Assembly: GCF_012650175.1 (NCBI RefSeq)
Contig: NZ_JAAILI010000006.1
Span: forward strand, 40,037-104,036
Origin: Sphingomonas sp. S2M10
GTDB lineage: Bacteria > Pseudomonadota > Alphaproteobacteria > Sphingomonadales > Sphingomonadaceae
Direction: 5' to 3'
Length of the DNA stretch: 64,000 nt
The notes under the pieces were generated by a model. It was not told where the DNA came from. It searched no databases and saw nothing but the letters and a program-made list of their open reading frames with translations. How positions within the stretch are numbered: position 1 is the stretch's first letter; each line of letters opens with the position of its first letter. Both the position numbers and the translations under genes were made by a program. Of this stretch, positions 26,705 to 35,249 are shown piece after piece.

Positions 26705-28357
26705 ATGCTTCGATCGACTGCGCCGATTGCCCTTATCCTTTGCGCGGCGTCGCCCGCTTTTGCCCAGACCGCCGCCGAGCGGAATGCCGTCATCACCGCG
26801 CCGCTGCCCGCCGACCAGGCCGCGCTGAAGGCGCATGTGATGTTCCTCGCGTCGGACGCGCTGAAGGGCCGCGAGGCGGGATCGCCGGAGTTCGAGATCG
26901 CGGCCAATTATGTCGCGTCGCAATTCTACGCCGCGGGCCTCAAGCCGGCGGGCGATGACGGCGGCTATCTGCAGAAGGTGCCGCTGATCAGCTACAAGCT
27001 GGACGGCAGCGGCGCGATGTCGATCGGCCGTGGAAAGGCGTCGCCGGTCGTGCTGGAAGCGGGCAAGGACTTCATCGCCGGTGCGAACCCGGAAAAGCCC
27101 GAATACAGCGTCACCGCGCCGGTGGTGTTCGTCGGCTATGGCATCGTCGGGCTGGGCCGCGACGACTATAAGGGCGTCGACGTGAAGGGGAAGATCGTCG
27201 CCTTTTTCGGAGGCGCACCGGCGAGCTTCCCGGGTGAGGAAGGCGCGCATTTCCAGAATCCGGCCGCCAAGGCGGAGATCGCGAAGAAGCACGGCGCGAT
27301 CGGCTATATCACGCTGGAATCGCCGCTGAGCGCCAAGAGCCGCCCGTTCGCGATGTACGCCGCCTATGCCAATCGGCCGCGCGTCACCTGGGGCACTGCC
27401 GACGGCGCCGGCCACATCGCCGCACCCGGCACGCCGGGCCTCGGCATGCTGAGCATGGCAGGCGCCGAAAAGCTCTTCGCAGGGGCCAAGACGCCCTGGT
27501 CGGCGATCGCCAAGGCCGCAGCGGTGGACGGCGCCACTTTCAAGGCGATGCCGTTGCCGGGCACGATCACCATCGCGATCAAGACCGCGCTGACGCCGAT
27601 GCCGAGCTTCAACGTCGCCGGCATGATCGAGGGCAGCGATCCCCGGCTGGCGGGCGAAGTGGTCGTCCTCTCCGCGCACCTCGATCATATCGGTGTGGGC
27701 CGCCCGGACGCAAAGGGCGACACGATCAACAACGGCGCGCTCGACGATGCGATCGGCACCGCCTCGCTGATCGAGGAGGCCAAGCGCTTCAAGACGGCGG
27801 GCACCAAGCCCCGCCGCTCGATCCTGTTCCTGGCGGTGACGGCCGAGGAGAAGGGGCTGGTCGGCTCCGACTATTTCGCCCACAACCCGACGGTGAAAGG
27901 TACGATCGTCGCCGACGTGAACCTCGACATGCCGATCATCACCTATCCGTTCGAGGATATCGTGGTCTACGGCGCAAACCATTCGACGCTCGGCCCGATC
28001 GTCGCCAAGGCGGCGGCCGAGATCGGCGTGAAGATGTCCGACGATCCGCTGCCCGGCGAGAATATCTTCGTGCGTTCGGACCATTACAACTTCGTGCGCA
28101 AGGGCGTGCCCTCGGTCTTCCTGTGGCCGGGTGCCGGCGGTCCGGGCCGCGCGGCGATCGATCATTTCATGAAGAATCATTATCACCAGCCCTCGGACGA
28201 GATCGACCAGCAGCCGGCGATCAACTGGCAATCGGGCGTGCGCTTCGTCGACGTGAACTTCCGCATCGCCAACGCGATCGCCAATGGCGACGCGAAGCCG
28301 ATGTGGAACAAGGGCGATTTCTTCGGCGTCACCTATGACGGTCCGGGCGCGAAGTAA
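26705..28357 (+). CDS. secreted M28 family zinc peptidase, first of a tandem pair
   Basis: A 550-residue exported metallopeptidase: signal peptide (MLRSTAPIALILCAASPAFA), a PA-domain-like insert in the middle (about residues 145-260), and a di-zinc aminopeptidase core with SAHLDHIG, NNGALDDAIGTASL, TAEEKGLVGSDYF and NLDMP ligands. It is probably a periplasmic or extracellular aminopeptidase. The longer ORF from 26558 lacks a signal peptide, so the ATG at 26705 is preferred. It is 6 bases from the homologous gene that follows. Confidence 0.9.
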   Translation: MLRSTAPIALILCAASPAFAQTAAERNAVITAPLPADQAALKAHVMFLASDALKGREAGSPEFEIAANYVASQFYAAGLKPAGDDGGYLQKVPLISYKLDGSGAMSIGRGKASPVVLEAGKDFIAGANPEKPEYSVTAPVVFVGYGIVGLGRDDYKGVDVKGKIVAFFGGAPASFPGEEGAHFQNPAAKAEIAKKHGAIGYITLESPLSAKSRPFAMYAAYANRPRVTWGTADGAGHIAAPGTPGLGMLSMAGAEKLFAGAKTPWSAIAKAAAVDGATFKAMPLPGTITIAIKTALTPMPSFNVAGMIEGSDPRLAGEVVVLSAHLDHIGVGRPDAKGDTINNGALDDAIGTASLIEEAKRFKTAGTKPRRSILFLAVTAEEKGLVGSDYFAHNPTVKGTIVADVNLDMPIITYPFEDIVVYGANHSTLGPIVAKAAAEIGVKMSDDPLPGENIFVRSDHYNFVRKGVPSVFLWPGAGGPGRAAIDHFMKNHYHQPSDEIDQQPAINWQSGVRFVDVNFRIANAIANGDAKPMWNKGDFFGVTYDGPGAK

Positions 28358-28363
28358 GCACCG

Positions 28364-29971
28364 ATGACGTTTCGGCCGCTGTTCGCCCTGCTCCTGCTCG
28401 CCGGCCCCGCGCTGGCGCAGCAGGCGGCCCCGCTCACTCCCGAGCAGGCGGCGATCAAGGCGCATGTCCAGTTCCTCGCCTCGGACGCGCTGCGCGGCCG
28501 CGAGGCAGGAACGCGCGACTTCGACGTCGCGGCCGAATATGTCGCGGCGCGCATGCTGGCGATCGGGCTCCAGCCGGGCGCGAACGGCGGCTGGTTCCAG
28601 CCGGTGAAGCTCGTCACCTATCGCCCCGCCGGGAAAGCCGCATGGACGCTGAAGCGCGGCGGCAAGGACGTGCCGTTCGTCTTCGGCAAGGATTTCGTCA
28701 ACGAGCCCATACCCTCGGCCCCCGATTTCAAGGCCGAGGCCGAGGTGGTGTTCGCGGGCTATGGCATCGTCTACCCGCAGGGCGGGCAGGACGATTACAA
28801 GGGCATCGACGTGCGCGGCAAGATCGTCGCGGTGCTCGACGGCACGCCGGCGGGATTGCCCAACGAAGTCAACGCGCATTTCGGCGATGACGGGCAGAAG
28901 GCGCGGCTCGCGGCGGCACGGGGCGCCAAGGCGGTGCTGGTCCTCGAGACGGTCGAGCGTGCGAAGCAATTCGGCCTCGAAGTCTACGCCCAATTCTATG
29001 CCTATCCCCGAACCGGCTGGGCCGGGCCCGATGGTGTCGCCAATGCGCCGTCGCCCCAGGCGCCGGTGGTGGGGATGGTAAGCCTTGCCGGCGCGACCAA
29101 ACTGTTCGAGGGCGCCAAGATCCGCTGGTCGGACGTGCTGGCTGCCCAGACCAAGGGCGGACGGATGCCGACCGGCGCGCTCACCGGCACGCTTGCGACC
29201 GCCAGCAAGACCCGGCTGTCGACGCGCGACAGCCGCAACGTGATCGGCAGGATCGAGGGCAGCGACCCGGCGCTCCAGGCGCAGACGGTGGTGCTGTCCG
29301 CCCATCTCGATCATGTCGGCGTCGGCGAGCCGGTGAAGGGTGACACGATCTACAACGGCGCGATGGACAATGCGATCGGCGTGTCGATGCTGCTGGAGAT
29401 CGCCAAGGCGATCCGGGAAAGCGGCAAGCGCCCGCGCCGTTCGCTACTGTTCGTCGCGCTCACCGCCGAGGAGAAGGGGCTGATCGGCTCCGACTATTTC
29501 GCGCATTACCCCACGGTTCCCAAGGGAACGATCGTGGCCGACGTCAATTTCGACATGCCGATCCTCACCTATCCGCTGGTCGATCTCGTCGTGCTGGGCG
29601 GCGAGCGGTCGAGCATCGGCCCGGTGGTTGCAGCGGCCGCGAAGGCCGAGGGTCTGGGCGTGGTGCCCGATCCCGAGCCGGAGGAGATGTTCTTCGTTCG
29701 ATCCGACCATTACAGTTTCGTGCAGGCAGGCATCCCGGCCGTCTCGATCGAAACCGGCCCCGGCGGCACCGGCGGGGTCGTGGCGCGCAAGTTTCTCGAC
29801 GAACACTATCACAAGCCGTCCGACCAGATCGACCTGCCGTTCGACTGGAACGCGGCGGTGAAGTACAAGCATGTCGGCCTAGCCACCGTGCAGGCGCTGG
29901 CGAACGGCGATGCGCAACCGAGCTGGAACAAGGGCGACTTTTTCGGGACGCTGTTCGGGGGCGCGCAGTGA
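28364..29971 (+). CDS. secreted M28 family zinc peptidase, second of a tandem pair
   Basis: A 535-residue paralogue of the preceding gene, alignable from end to end: QAAIKAHVQFLASDALRGREAGTRDF against QAALKAHVMFLASDALKGREAGSPEF, and matching SAHLDHVG, YNGAMDNAIGVSML, TAEEKGLIGSDYF and NFDMP. A signal peptide (LFALLLLAGPALA) is present. One difference lies in the catalytic segment: the first copy has the usual GALDDA, whereas this one has GAMDNA, with Asn after the bridging Asp. This suggests the copies have diverged in specificity. They probably share a transcript. Confidence 0.9.
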   Translation: MTFRPLFALLLLAGPALAQQAAPLTPEQAAIKAHVQFLASDALRGREAGTRDFDVAAEYVAARMLAIGLQPGANGGWFQPVKLVTYRPAGKAAWTLKRGGKDVPFVFGKDFVNEPIPSAPDFKAEAEVVFAGYGIVYPQGGQDDYKGIDVRGKIVAVLDGTPAGLPNEVNAHFGDDGQKARLAAARGAKAVLVLETVERAKQFGLEVYAQFYAYPRTGWAGPDGVANAPSPQAPVVGMVSLAGATKLFEGAKIRWSDVLAAQTKGGRMPTGALTGTLATASKTRLSTRDSRNVIGRIEGSDPALQAQTVVLSAHLDHVGVGEPVKGDTIYNGAMDNAIGVSMLLEIAKAIRESGKRPRRSLLFVALTAEEKGLIGSDYFAHYPTVPKGTIVADVNFDMPILTYPLVDLVVLGGERSSIGPVVAAAAKAEGLGVVPDPEPEEMFFVRSDHYSFVQAGIPAVSIETGPGGTGGVVARKFLDEHYHKPSDQIDLPFDWNAAVKYKHVGLATVQALANGDAQPSWNKGDFFGTLFGGAQ

Positions 29972-29984
29972 CTTCCAATCACCC

Positions 29985-30075
29985 GCACCCTTTCGCGGCT
30001 TCGCCGCTCTCTCCCTCTCCCAATGGGAGAGGGAAGGGGCCCGCCGCCGCGGGCGGTGGGAAGGGTGCGGGTCAT
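29985..30075. repeat. GC-rich hairpin repeat cluster, copy 2
   Basis: Between the M28 gene and the epimerase-like gene. Inverted elements include GCGGCTTCGCCGC-type, CCCTCTCCCAATGGGAGAGGG and CCCGCCGCCGCGGGCGG, with outer CACCCGCACCCTTTCG and GGAAGGGTGCGGGT arms that pair with each other. It is the same architecture as at 22284-22415. Confidence 0.7.
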
Positions 30076-30082
30076 CGCTGAT

Positions 30083-30901
30083 ATGCGGCTGCTGGTCTTC
30101 GGCCCCGGCTATACTGCCTCGCGGCTGATGGCGGCCGTGGAGGCAGGGGGCGGTACGGTCGCCACCGTCACCCGTGCAACCTTTGCCGACCAGCCACGCA
30201 CCCGCGCGGAAATTGCGGCGGCCACGCACATCCTCTCCAGCATCCCGCCCGGCGAGGCCGATCCGGTGCTCGCCGCCTATGGCGCGGATCTGGCAGCGAG
30301 CGGCAAGTGGCTCGGCTACCTTTCCTCCACGGGCGTCTATGGCGACACCGGCGGCGGCTGGGTCGACGAGAGCGCGCCGCTGCGGGGGCGGCGCGGCGGA
30401 CGGGTCGATGCGGACCGCGGCTGGGGGGCGCTGCCCAACGCGCATGTCTTCCGCCTGCCGGGCATCTACGGCCCCGAGCGTTCGGCGCTGGAGCGGATGG
30501 CGGCGGGAGCGGCCCGGGTCTATTTCCCCGGACAGGTGTTCAGCCGCGTGCATGTCGATGATCTCGTCGCCGGGGTGCTTGCGGCGTTCGATGGGCCGCC
30601 GGGCGCGTATAATCTGTCCGACGACCTCCCCGCGCCGCAGGCCGAGGTGCTCGGCTATGCCGCCGCGCTGCTGGGGATCGATCCCGGCCCGGCGGTGACC
30701 CCGGACGAGGTGGAACTCAGCGCCGCCTCGCGCGCCTTCTATGCCGAGAACCGGCGGGTGGCGAACGGCAAGGCGAAGCGGCTGCTCGGCTGGCGGCCGC
30801 GCCATGCCGATTACCGGTTGGGCCTGCGCGCCCTCAAGGCCAGCACCAGCCCCGCCAGCACCAGCACGCCGCCGCCCACCGCCAGCAAAGACCAGCGATA
30901 A
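30083..30901 (+). CDS. NAD(P)-dependent epimerase/dehydratase-like protein (YeeZ-like)
   Basis: A 272-residue Rossmann-fold protein of the extended SDR type. MRLLVFGPGYTASRL carries the dinucleotide-binding glycines; LGYLSSTGVYGD holds the Ser and Tyr of the SDR active site, though the usual YxxxK lysine is not evident (VYGDTGGGW), so catalysis may be lost or altered. FRLPGIYGPER and HVDDLVAGVL are family motifs. Start ATG at 30083, soon after the repeat. The final 91 bases overlap the convergent transporter gene. Substrate unknown. Confidence 0.8.
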   Translation: MRLLVFGPGYTASRLMAAVEAGGGTVATVTRATFADQPRTRAEIAAATHILSSIPPGEADPVLAAYGADLAASGKWLGYLSSTGVYGDTGGGWVDESAPLRGRRGGRVDADRGWGALPNAHVFRLPGIYGPERSALERMAAGAARVYFPGQVFSRVHVDDLVAGVLAAFDGPPGAYNLSDDLPAPQAEVLGYAAALLGIDPGPAVTPDEVELSAASRAFYAENRRVANGKAKRLLGWRPRHADYRLGLRALKASTSPASTSTPPPTASKDQR

Positions 30902-31728
30902 CCCTCGAACAGCGTCGAGAGCAGCATCGCGATCACCGGGATCAGCACGCTGGTATAGGCTGCCTTGGCCGGGCCGATGGTGCGGATCAGCTGGAAATAG
31001 ATGGTGAAGGTGATCGAGGAGCCGATCACGCCCAGATAGAGGATGCCGAGCAGATAGGCGGGGCGCGTCTCGATCATCGGCGGGCCGACCGTGGCGAGCG
31101 CGAAGCCTGCATCCAGGCCCGCGCCGATCAGCATCGCCCAGCCGAGCGTCGTCGCCATCGGATAGGCCTTGGCGGTGCGGGTCGCCTGCATCACGTTGGC
31201 AACGGAGGCGGAGAGCACGCCCGCCAGCGCGATGCCGATGCCCAGCAGCGCTTCGTGCGGGCCGACGGGGTTCAGCCGCGCCTCGTGGAGGAACAGCAGC
31301 GCCACGCCCGCCATCGCCACCGCCGAACCGATCAGCAGCTGCCGCCCCATCTTCTGGCCGAGGAAGATCCGCGCAAGCACCGCGTTCGGCACCAGCAGCA
31401 GCGCATAGACCACCGCGACCACGCCGGAGGTGACATGTGCCTCGGCCCGGTAGACGAAGTTGAAATTGAGCACGAACTGGGCAAGCCCCAGACACGCGGC
31501 GAAGGCGAAGCCGCGCGCGTCGAGCCACAGCCGGTCGCGCCGCGCCGCCGCCCAGAGCAGCGTGGTCACCCCGGCAACGAGGAAGCGATAGCTCACCGAC
31601 CAGCTCGGCGGCACCACCGCCAGCTGGTCCTTGATGACCAGCCAGGTCGAGCCCCAGATCAGCGTCACCAGCAGGAACGGGATGAGGACGGTCAGCCGGG
31701 CCGAGCGAGGGGTATCGGCGCCGATCAC
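30811..31728 (-). CDS. DMT superfamily (EamA) transporter
   Basis: Drug/metabolite exporter with ten hydrophobic helices in two EamA repeats (about 305 residues). The GTG at 31728, preceded by GAAGGCG, is favoured over a TTG at 31767 at the edge of the 97-bp repeat. Signature pieces: LIWGSTWLVIKDQL in helix 1, NFNFVYRAEAHVTSGVVAVVYAL and TIYFQLIRTIGPAKAAYTSVLIPV in the second repeat. Substrate unknown; inner membrane. It converges with the epimerase-like gene with a 91-base overlap. Confidence 0.87.
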   Translation of the reverse strand: MIGADTPRSARLTVLIPFLLVTLIWGSTWLVIKDQLAVVPPSWSVSYRFLVAGVTTLLWAAARRDRLWLDARGFAFAACLGLAQFVLNFNFVYRAEAHVTSGVVAVVYALLLVPNAVLARIFLGQKMGRQLLIGSAVAMAGVALLFLHEARLNPVGPHEALLGIGIALAGVLSASVANVMQATRTAKAYPMATTLGWAMLIGAGLDAGFALATVGPPMIETRPAYLLGILYLGVIGSSITFTIYFQLIRTIGPAKAAYTSVLIPVIAMLLSTLFEGYRWSLLAVGGGVLVLAGLVLALRARRPNR

Positions 31729-31768
31729 AGCGCGCCTTCGCGCTGCCGCACGGCCGCCCCACCCCAAC

Positions 31769-31865
31769 CGTCATCCCCGCAAAGGCGGGGATCCATTCGC
31801 CTGTGCGGTCGGGAAAAGAACCAAGCCGTCCCGGGCAATGGATTCCCGCCTTCGCGGGAATGACG
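31769..31865 (-). repeat. 97-bp inverted-end repeat element, copy 1
   Basis: Ends CGTCATCCCCGC...GGGGATCCATT and AATGGATTCCCGCC...GGGAATGACG are inverted repeats with internal hairpins (CCCCGCAAAGGCGGGG, CCCGCCTTCGCGGG). The core here (CCTGTGCGGTCGGGAAAAG) is the reverse complement of the core in copies at 39489 and 45776, so this copy is in opposite orientation. All three copies are exactly 97 bp. Confidence 0.85.
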
Positions 31866-31891
31866 AGAATTGGAGGAGATGGGGAGGCTAC

Positions 31892-32893
31892 TCACAACAC
31901 CGCGATCGCGTGCGCCAGCGGCTGGATCGCGTCTTCTGCCTGGTCCCAGCTGGTGACGAGACGCACTTCGCCCTCGGCCCAGTCGTAAAAGTCGAAGCCA
32001 ATCGCGCGGAGACCGGCGGCTTCCGCCGGGTTCGCCTTCAGGAACACCTCATTGGCCTGCACCGGATGGACCAGCCGGTCGCCCGCCGCCTCGGCCAGCA
32101 GCCGCGCCCCGGTATTGGCGGCGCGGGCATTGGCGAGCCAGACGTCATCCGCGAGCATCGCCAGCAGCTGTGCGGCGAGATAGCGCCCCTTCGAGAACAG
32201 CAGCCCGGCGCGCTTGCGGCGGTACAGCGTCACGTCGGCCAGCTCGGGCCGGAAGAAGACCAGCGCCTCGGCGCTCATGCCGCCATTCTTGACGAAGCCG
32301 AAGCTGAGCGCGTCGACTCCGGCGCGCCAGGTGACGTCGCCCGGATGGCAGCCGAGATGCGCCACGGCGTTGGCGAAGCGCGCGCCGTCCATGTGCAGGC
32401 CGAGATTGCGGGCCTTGGCGAGGTCGCCGATCGCCGCCACTTCGTCGGGCGTATAGACCAGGCCATATTCGGTGGCGTTGGTGATCGAGATCGCGTGCGG
32501 CTGCACCTGGTGCACGTCGTCGCGGATCGGGTCCACCACCGCATGGATCGCCTCGGGCGTCAGCTTGGCGCCCGGTCCGGTGGCGGTGAGCAGCTTGGCG
32601 CCGTGGGTGTAGAATTCGGGCGCGCCGCCCTCGTCGCAATTAATGTGCGCGTCGCGGTGGCAGACGATGCCGCCATGCGGCGGGCAGAGCGCGGTCAGCG
32701 CCAGACAGTTCGCCGCGGTGCCGGTGGGCACCCACAGCGCGCGGGCCGGGGTGCCGAACAGGTCCGAGAACGCGCCGTCCAGACGCTTCGACCAGCCATC
32801 GCCGTCATAGGCGGTGTCGAGCGTGTTGGCGTCGACCAGTGCCTGGAGCACGGGCGGGCAGACGGCGGCGGCATTGTCCGAAAAGAAGCGCAT
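31892..32893 (-). CDS. ltaE: PLP-dependent threonine aldolase / beta-eliminating lyase family protein
   Basis: Fold-type I PLP enzyme of about 333 residues, annotated by family as low-specificity L-threonine aldolase (threonine to glycine and acetaldehyde). Visible features are FFSDNAAAVCPPVLQAL at the N-terminus, PTGTAANCLAL in the cofactor site, HMDGARFANA with the cofactor Asp, and the Schiff-base lysine in SFGFVKNGGMSAEA. The ATG at 32893 is preferred over 32929. It lies 43 bases downstream of egtD in the same direction, so a carbon-sulfur lyase role in ergothioneine synthesis is an alternative worth testing. Confidence 0.82.
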   Translation of the reverse strand: MRFFSDNAAAVCPPVLQALVDANTLDTAYDGDGWSKRLDGAFSDLFGTPARALWVPTGTAANCLALTALCPPHGGIVCHRDAHINCDEGGAPEFYTHGAKLLTATGPGAKLTPEAIHAVVDPIRDDVHQVQPHAISITNATEYGLVYTPDEVAAIGDLAKARNLGLHMDGARFANAVAHLGCHPGDVTWRAGVDALSFGFVKNGGMSAEALVFFRPELADVTLYRRKRAGLLFSKGRYLAAQLLAMLADDVWLANARAANTGARLLAEAAGDRLVHPVQANEVFLKANPAEAAGLRAIGFDFYDWAEGEVRLVTSWDQAEDAIQPLAHAIAVL

Positions 32894-32936
32894 GGGGCGA
32901 GCCTTGCGGCCTGGCGCGCCCCCGGTCAACGGCCTG

Positions 32937-33914
32937 TTACGGCGCGCGGCGCAGCGGCTGGGCTTCGCACAGGATCAGCGCGAACCAGTCCTTCTCGTCG
33001 GTCCATTGCTCGATCGGGGTCCAGCCGCCCGAACGGAGCAGCTGGCGCGCGCCGTTGGGACCGTATTTGTGGCTGTTCTCGGTGTGGATCGTCTCGCCCG
33101 CCGCCATCGTGAAGGGGCGGCCGTCGACGGTAAAGTCGACATCGCGCTGCGCCTCGAGATGCATTTCGATGCGCGCGAAATCGGCGTTCCAGATCGCGCG
33201 GTGACGAAAGGCGTCGACGGGAATCGTCCCGTCCAGCTCGCGGTTGATGCGGGTCAGCAGGTTCAGGTTGAACGCCGCAGTCACCCCCGCCGCGTCATCA
33301 TAGGCAGGGACGAGGATCTCGGGCGACTTGACCCGGTCCATGCCGATCAGCAGCCGCGCGCCTTCGCCCAGCCATTCGCGCATCGCGCGCAGCAGGTCGA
33401 CCGCGTGCCAGGCATTCATGTTGCCGATCGTCGAGCCGGGGAAGAAGCCGAGCTTGGGCATCTTCGCCACCTGCTCGGGCAGCGGCACCGGGCGGAGGAA
33501 ATCGGCCTCCACCGGATAGACCGGCAGGCCCGGAAATGCCTGGGAAAGCTGCGCGGCCGAGTGCCGCAGGAATTCGCCCGAAATGTCGATCGGCACATAG
33601 GCCGCCGGGTCGATCGCGCGCAGCAGCCGCGGCGTCTTCACCGACGAGCCCGAGCCGAATTCGACCACCGCGGCGTTCGGCGCGGCGAGACTGCCGAGAT
33701 CGCCGGCGATCGATTCCATCAGCGCGCTTTCGGTGCGCGACGGATAATATTCGGGCAGCTCGGTGATTTCCTCGAACAGCTCCGAGCCGCGGCGGTCGTA
33801 GAACCAGCGCGCCGGGATCGCGCGCGGGCTGGCGGCAAGGCCGGTCAGCACGTCGGCGCGGAAATGGGGATCGGCAAGGCTCGCCTGGCCGTCTTCGAGT
33901 TCCTGCTTGAGCAT
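32937..33914 (-). CDS. egtD: L-histidine N(alpha)-methyltransferase EgtD
   Basis: SAM-dependent enzyme that trimethylates histidine to hercynine, the first step of ergothioneine biosynthesis. The 325-residue protein starts with the family RxxIPARWFYDRRGSELFE block, has the SAM loop VVEFGSGSSVKTPRLL and the later GFFPGSTIGNM motif. Its start overlaps the egtB stop by one base (TGATG), so the two are co-translated. Confidence 0.96.
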   Translation of the reverse strand: MLKQELEDGQASLADPHFRADVLTGLAASPRAIPARWFYDRRGSELFEEITELPEYYPSRTESALMESIAGDLGSLAAPNAAVVEFGSGSSVKTPRLLRAIDPAAYVPIDISGEFLRHSAAQLSQAFPGLPVYPVEADFLRPVPLPEQVAKMPKLGFFPGSTIGNMNAWHAVDLLRAMREWLGEGARLLIGMDRVKSPEILVPAYDDAAGVTAAFNLNLLTRINRELDGTIPVDAFRHRAIWNADFARIEMHLEAQRDVDFTVDGRPFTMAAGETIHTENSHKYGPNGARQLLRSGGWTPIEQWTDEKDWFALILCEAQPLRRAP

Positions 33915-35185
33915 CAGAGGTCCTTCGCCAGACGCACGCCGGTGAACTGCCAGCGTTGATGGGGGTAGAAGAAGTTGCGGTAGCTGGCGCGGACATGGCC
34001 GCGCGGGGTGGCGCAGCTGCCGCCGCGCAGCACGAACTGCCCGCTCATGAACTTGCCGTTATATTCGCCGACCGCGCCCTCGGCGGTGCGGAAGCCGGGA
34101 TAGGGGCGGTAGGCGCTGCCGGTCCATTCCCAGACGTCGCCGAACCAGGCGGGGCCGCCGGTCGACGGGCGCGGCTCCACCGGGCCGGCGGCATCGAGCT
34201 GGTTGCCGCCGAGCGGATCGGCGTTCGCTGCCGCTGCTTCCCATTCGAATTCGGTCGGCAGCCGGGCACCTGCCCAGCTGGCATAGGCATCGGCCTCGAA
34301 GAAGCTGACATGGGTGACCGGCGCGGCGGGATCGATCGGGCGGCGGCCGTCGAGCCCGAAGCGGGTCCAGGTGCCGTCGACCTGCTGCCAGTAGAGCGGC
34401 GCGGCGATGCGGTTGGCCTGCACCCAGGCCCAGCCGTCGGACAGCCAGTGGCGGGGATCGGCATAGCCGCCATCGGCGATGAACGCGGCCCATTCGCCGT
34501 TGGTGACGGTGCGGTCCGCCAGCGCATGCGGGTGAAGCATGGTGGCGTGACGCGGCGTCTCGCAATCGAACGCGAAGTCCATCGCCCCTTCGGGCATGTC
34601 GAGGCCTGCGCTCGCCGGGCCCGCCGGGCCTTCGATCCAGCCGATCGGGCCGGGCATCGCCACCGGCACCTTGGCCGCGCCGGGCCACATCGCGGGCTCG
34701 AGCGGGTTGACCGAGAAATGATGGAGGATGTCGGTGAGCAGCAGCTCCTGGTGCTGCTGCTCGTGCTGGCAGCCCAGCGCAATCAGCGTGAGCGCCTCAG
34801 GCGGCAGCGACGGCATCGCCGCGACGATCGCCGCATCCACCGCTTCGCGATAGGCGTGCACCTCGTCCAGCGTCGGGCGCGAGAGCATGCCGCGGCGGGG
34901 GCGGGCGTGGCGCTGCCCCTCGGCCTCGTAATAGCTGTTGAACAGGAACGGAAAGCGTTCGTCGAACAGGCGATGGCCGGGCACATGGTCGCGCAGCACG
35001 AAGGTTTCGAAGAACCAGGTGGTATGCGCGAGGTGCCACTTGGCCGGGGAGGCATCGTCCATCGACTGGAGCGTCGCATCGGCGTCGGACAGCGGCGCCA
35101 CCAGCGCGGCGCTGAGCGCGCGAACGCGGGCGAACCGTGCCGCCAAGGCATCCGGGGCGGCGGCATTGGCAGGCATTGTTCGCAT
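33914..35185 (-). CDS. egtB: ergothioneine biosynthesis sulfoxide synthase EgtB
   Basis: Non-heme iron enzyme joining hercynine to a thiol (gamma-glutamylcysteine or cysteine) with oxygen. The N-terminal DinB-like domain contributes iron ligands (HLAHTTWFFE, and HEQQHQELLLTDI with the HxxxHxE arrangement); the C-terminal formylglycine-generating-enzyme-like domain shows VTHVSFFEADAYASWAGARLPTEFEWE, GDVWEWTGSAY and GGSCATP. The length of 423 residues fits. It heads an egtB-egtD operon; egtC is not adjacent, so the pathway variant using cysteine or an unlinked amidohydrolase is possible. Confidence 0.95.
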   Translation of the reverse strand: MRTMPANAAAPDALAARFARVRALSAALVAPLSDADATLQSMDDASPAKWHLAHTTWFFETFVLRDHVPGHRLFDERFPFLFNSYYEAEGQRHARPRRGMLSRPTLDEVHAYREAVDAAIVAAMPSLPPEALTLIALGCQHEQQHQELLLTDILHHFSVNPLEPAMWPGAAKVPVAMPGPIGWIEGPAGPASAGLDMPEGAMDFAFDCETPRHATMLHPHALADRTVTNGEWAAFIADGGYADPRHWLSDGWAWVQANRIAAPLYWQQVDGTWTRFGLDGRRPIDPAAPVTHVSFFEADAYASWAGARLPTEFEWEAAAANADPLGGNQLDAAGPVEPRPSTGGPAWFGDVWEWTGSAYRPYPGFRTAEGAVGEYNGKFMSGQFVLRGGSCATPRGHVRASYRNFFYPHQRWQFTGVRLAKDL

Positions 35186-35249
35186 TCTGTTCTCCTACCG
35201 CAGGCCGGTTGCGGGTGCAACCCATACGGTGGGATGCGGGCAGCGACGG

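Noticed and set aside
26666..29314. 882-residue minus-strand open frame
   Set aside because: Antisense to the two M28 peptidase genes; composition is shadow-like and no motif or signal is present.
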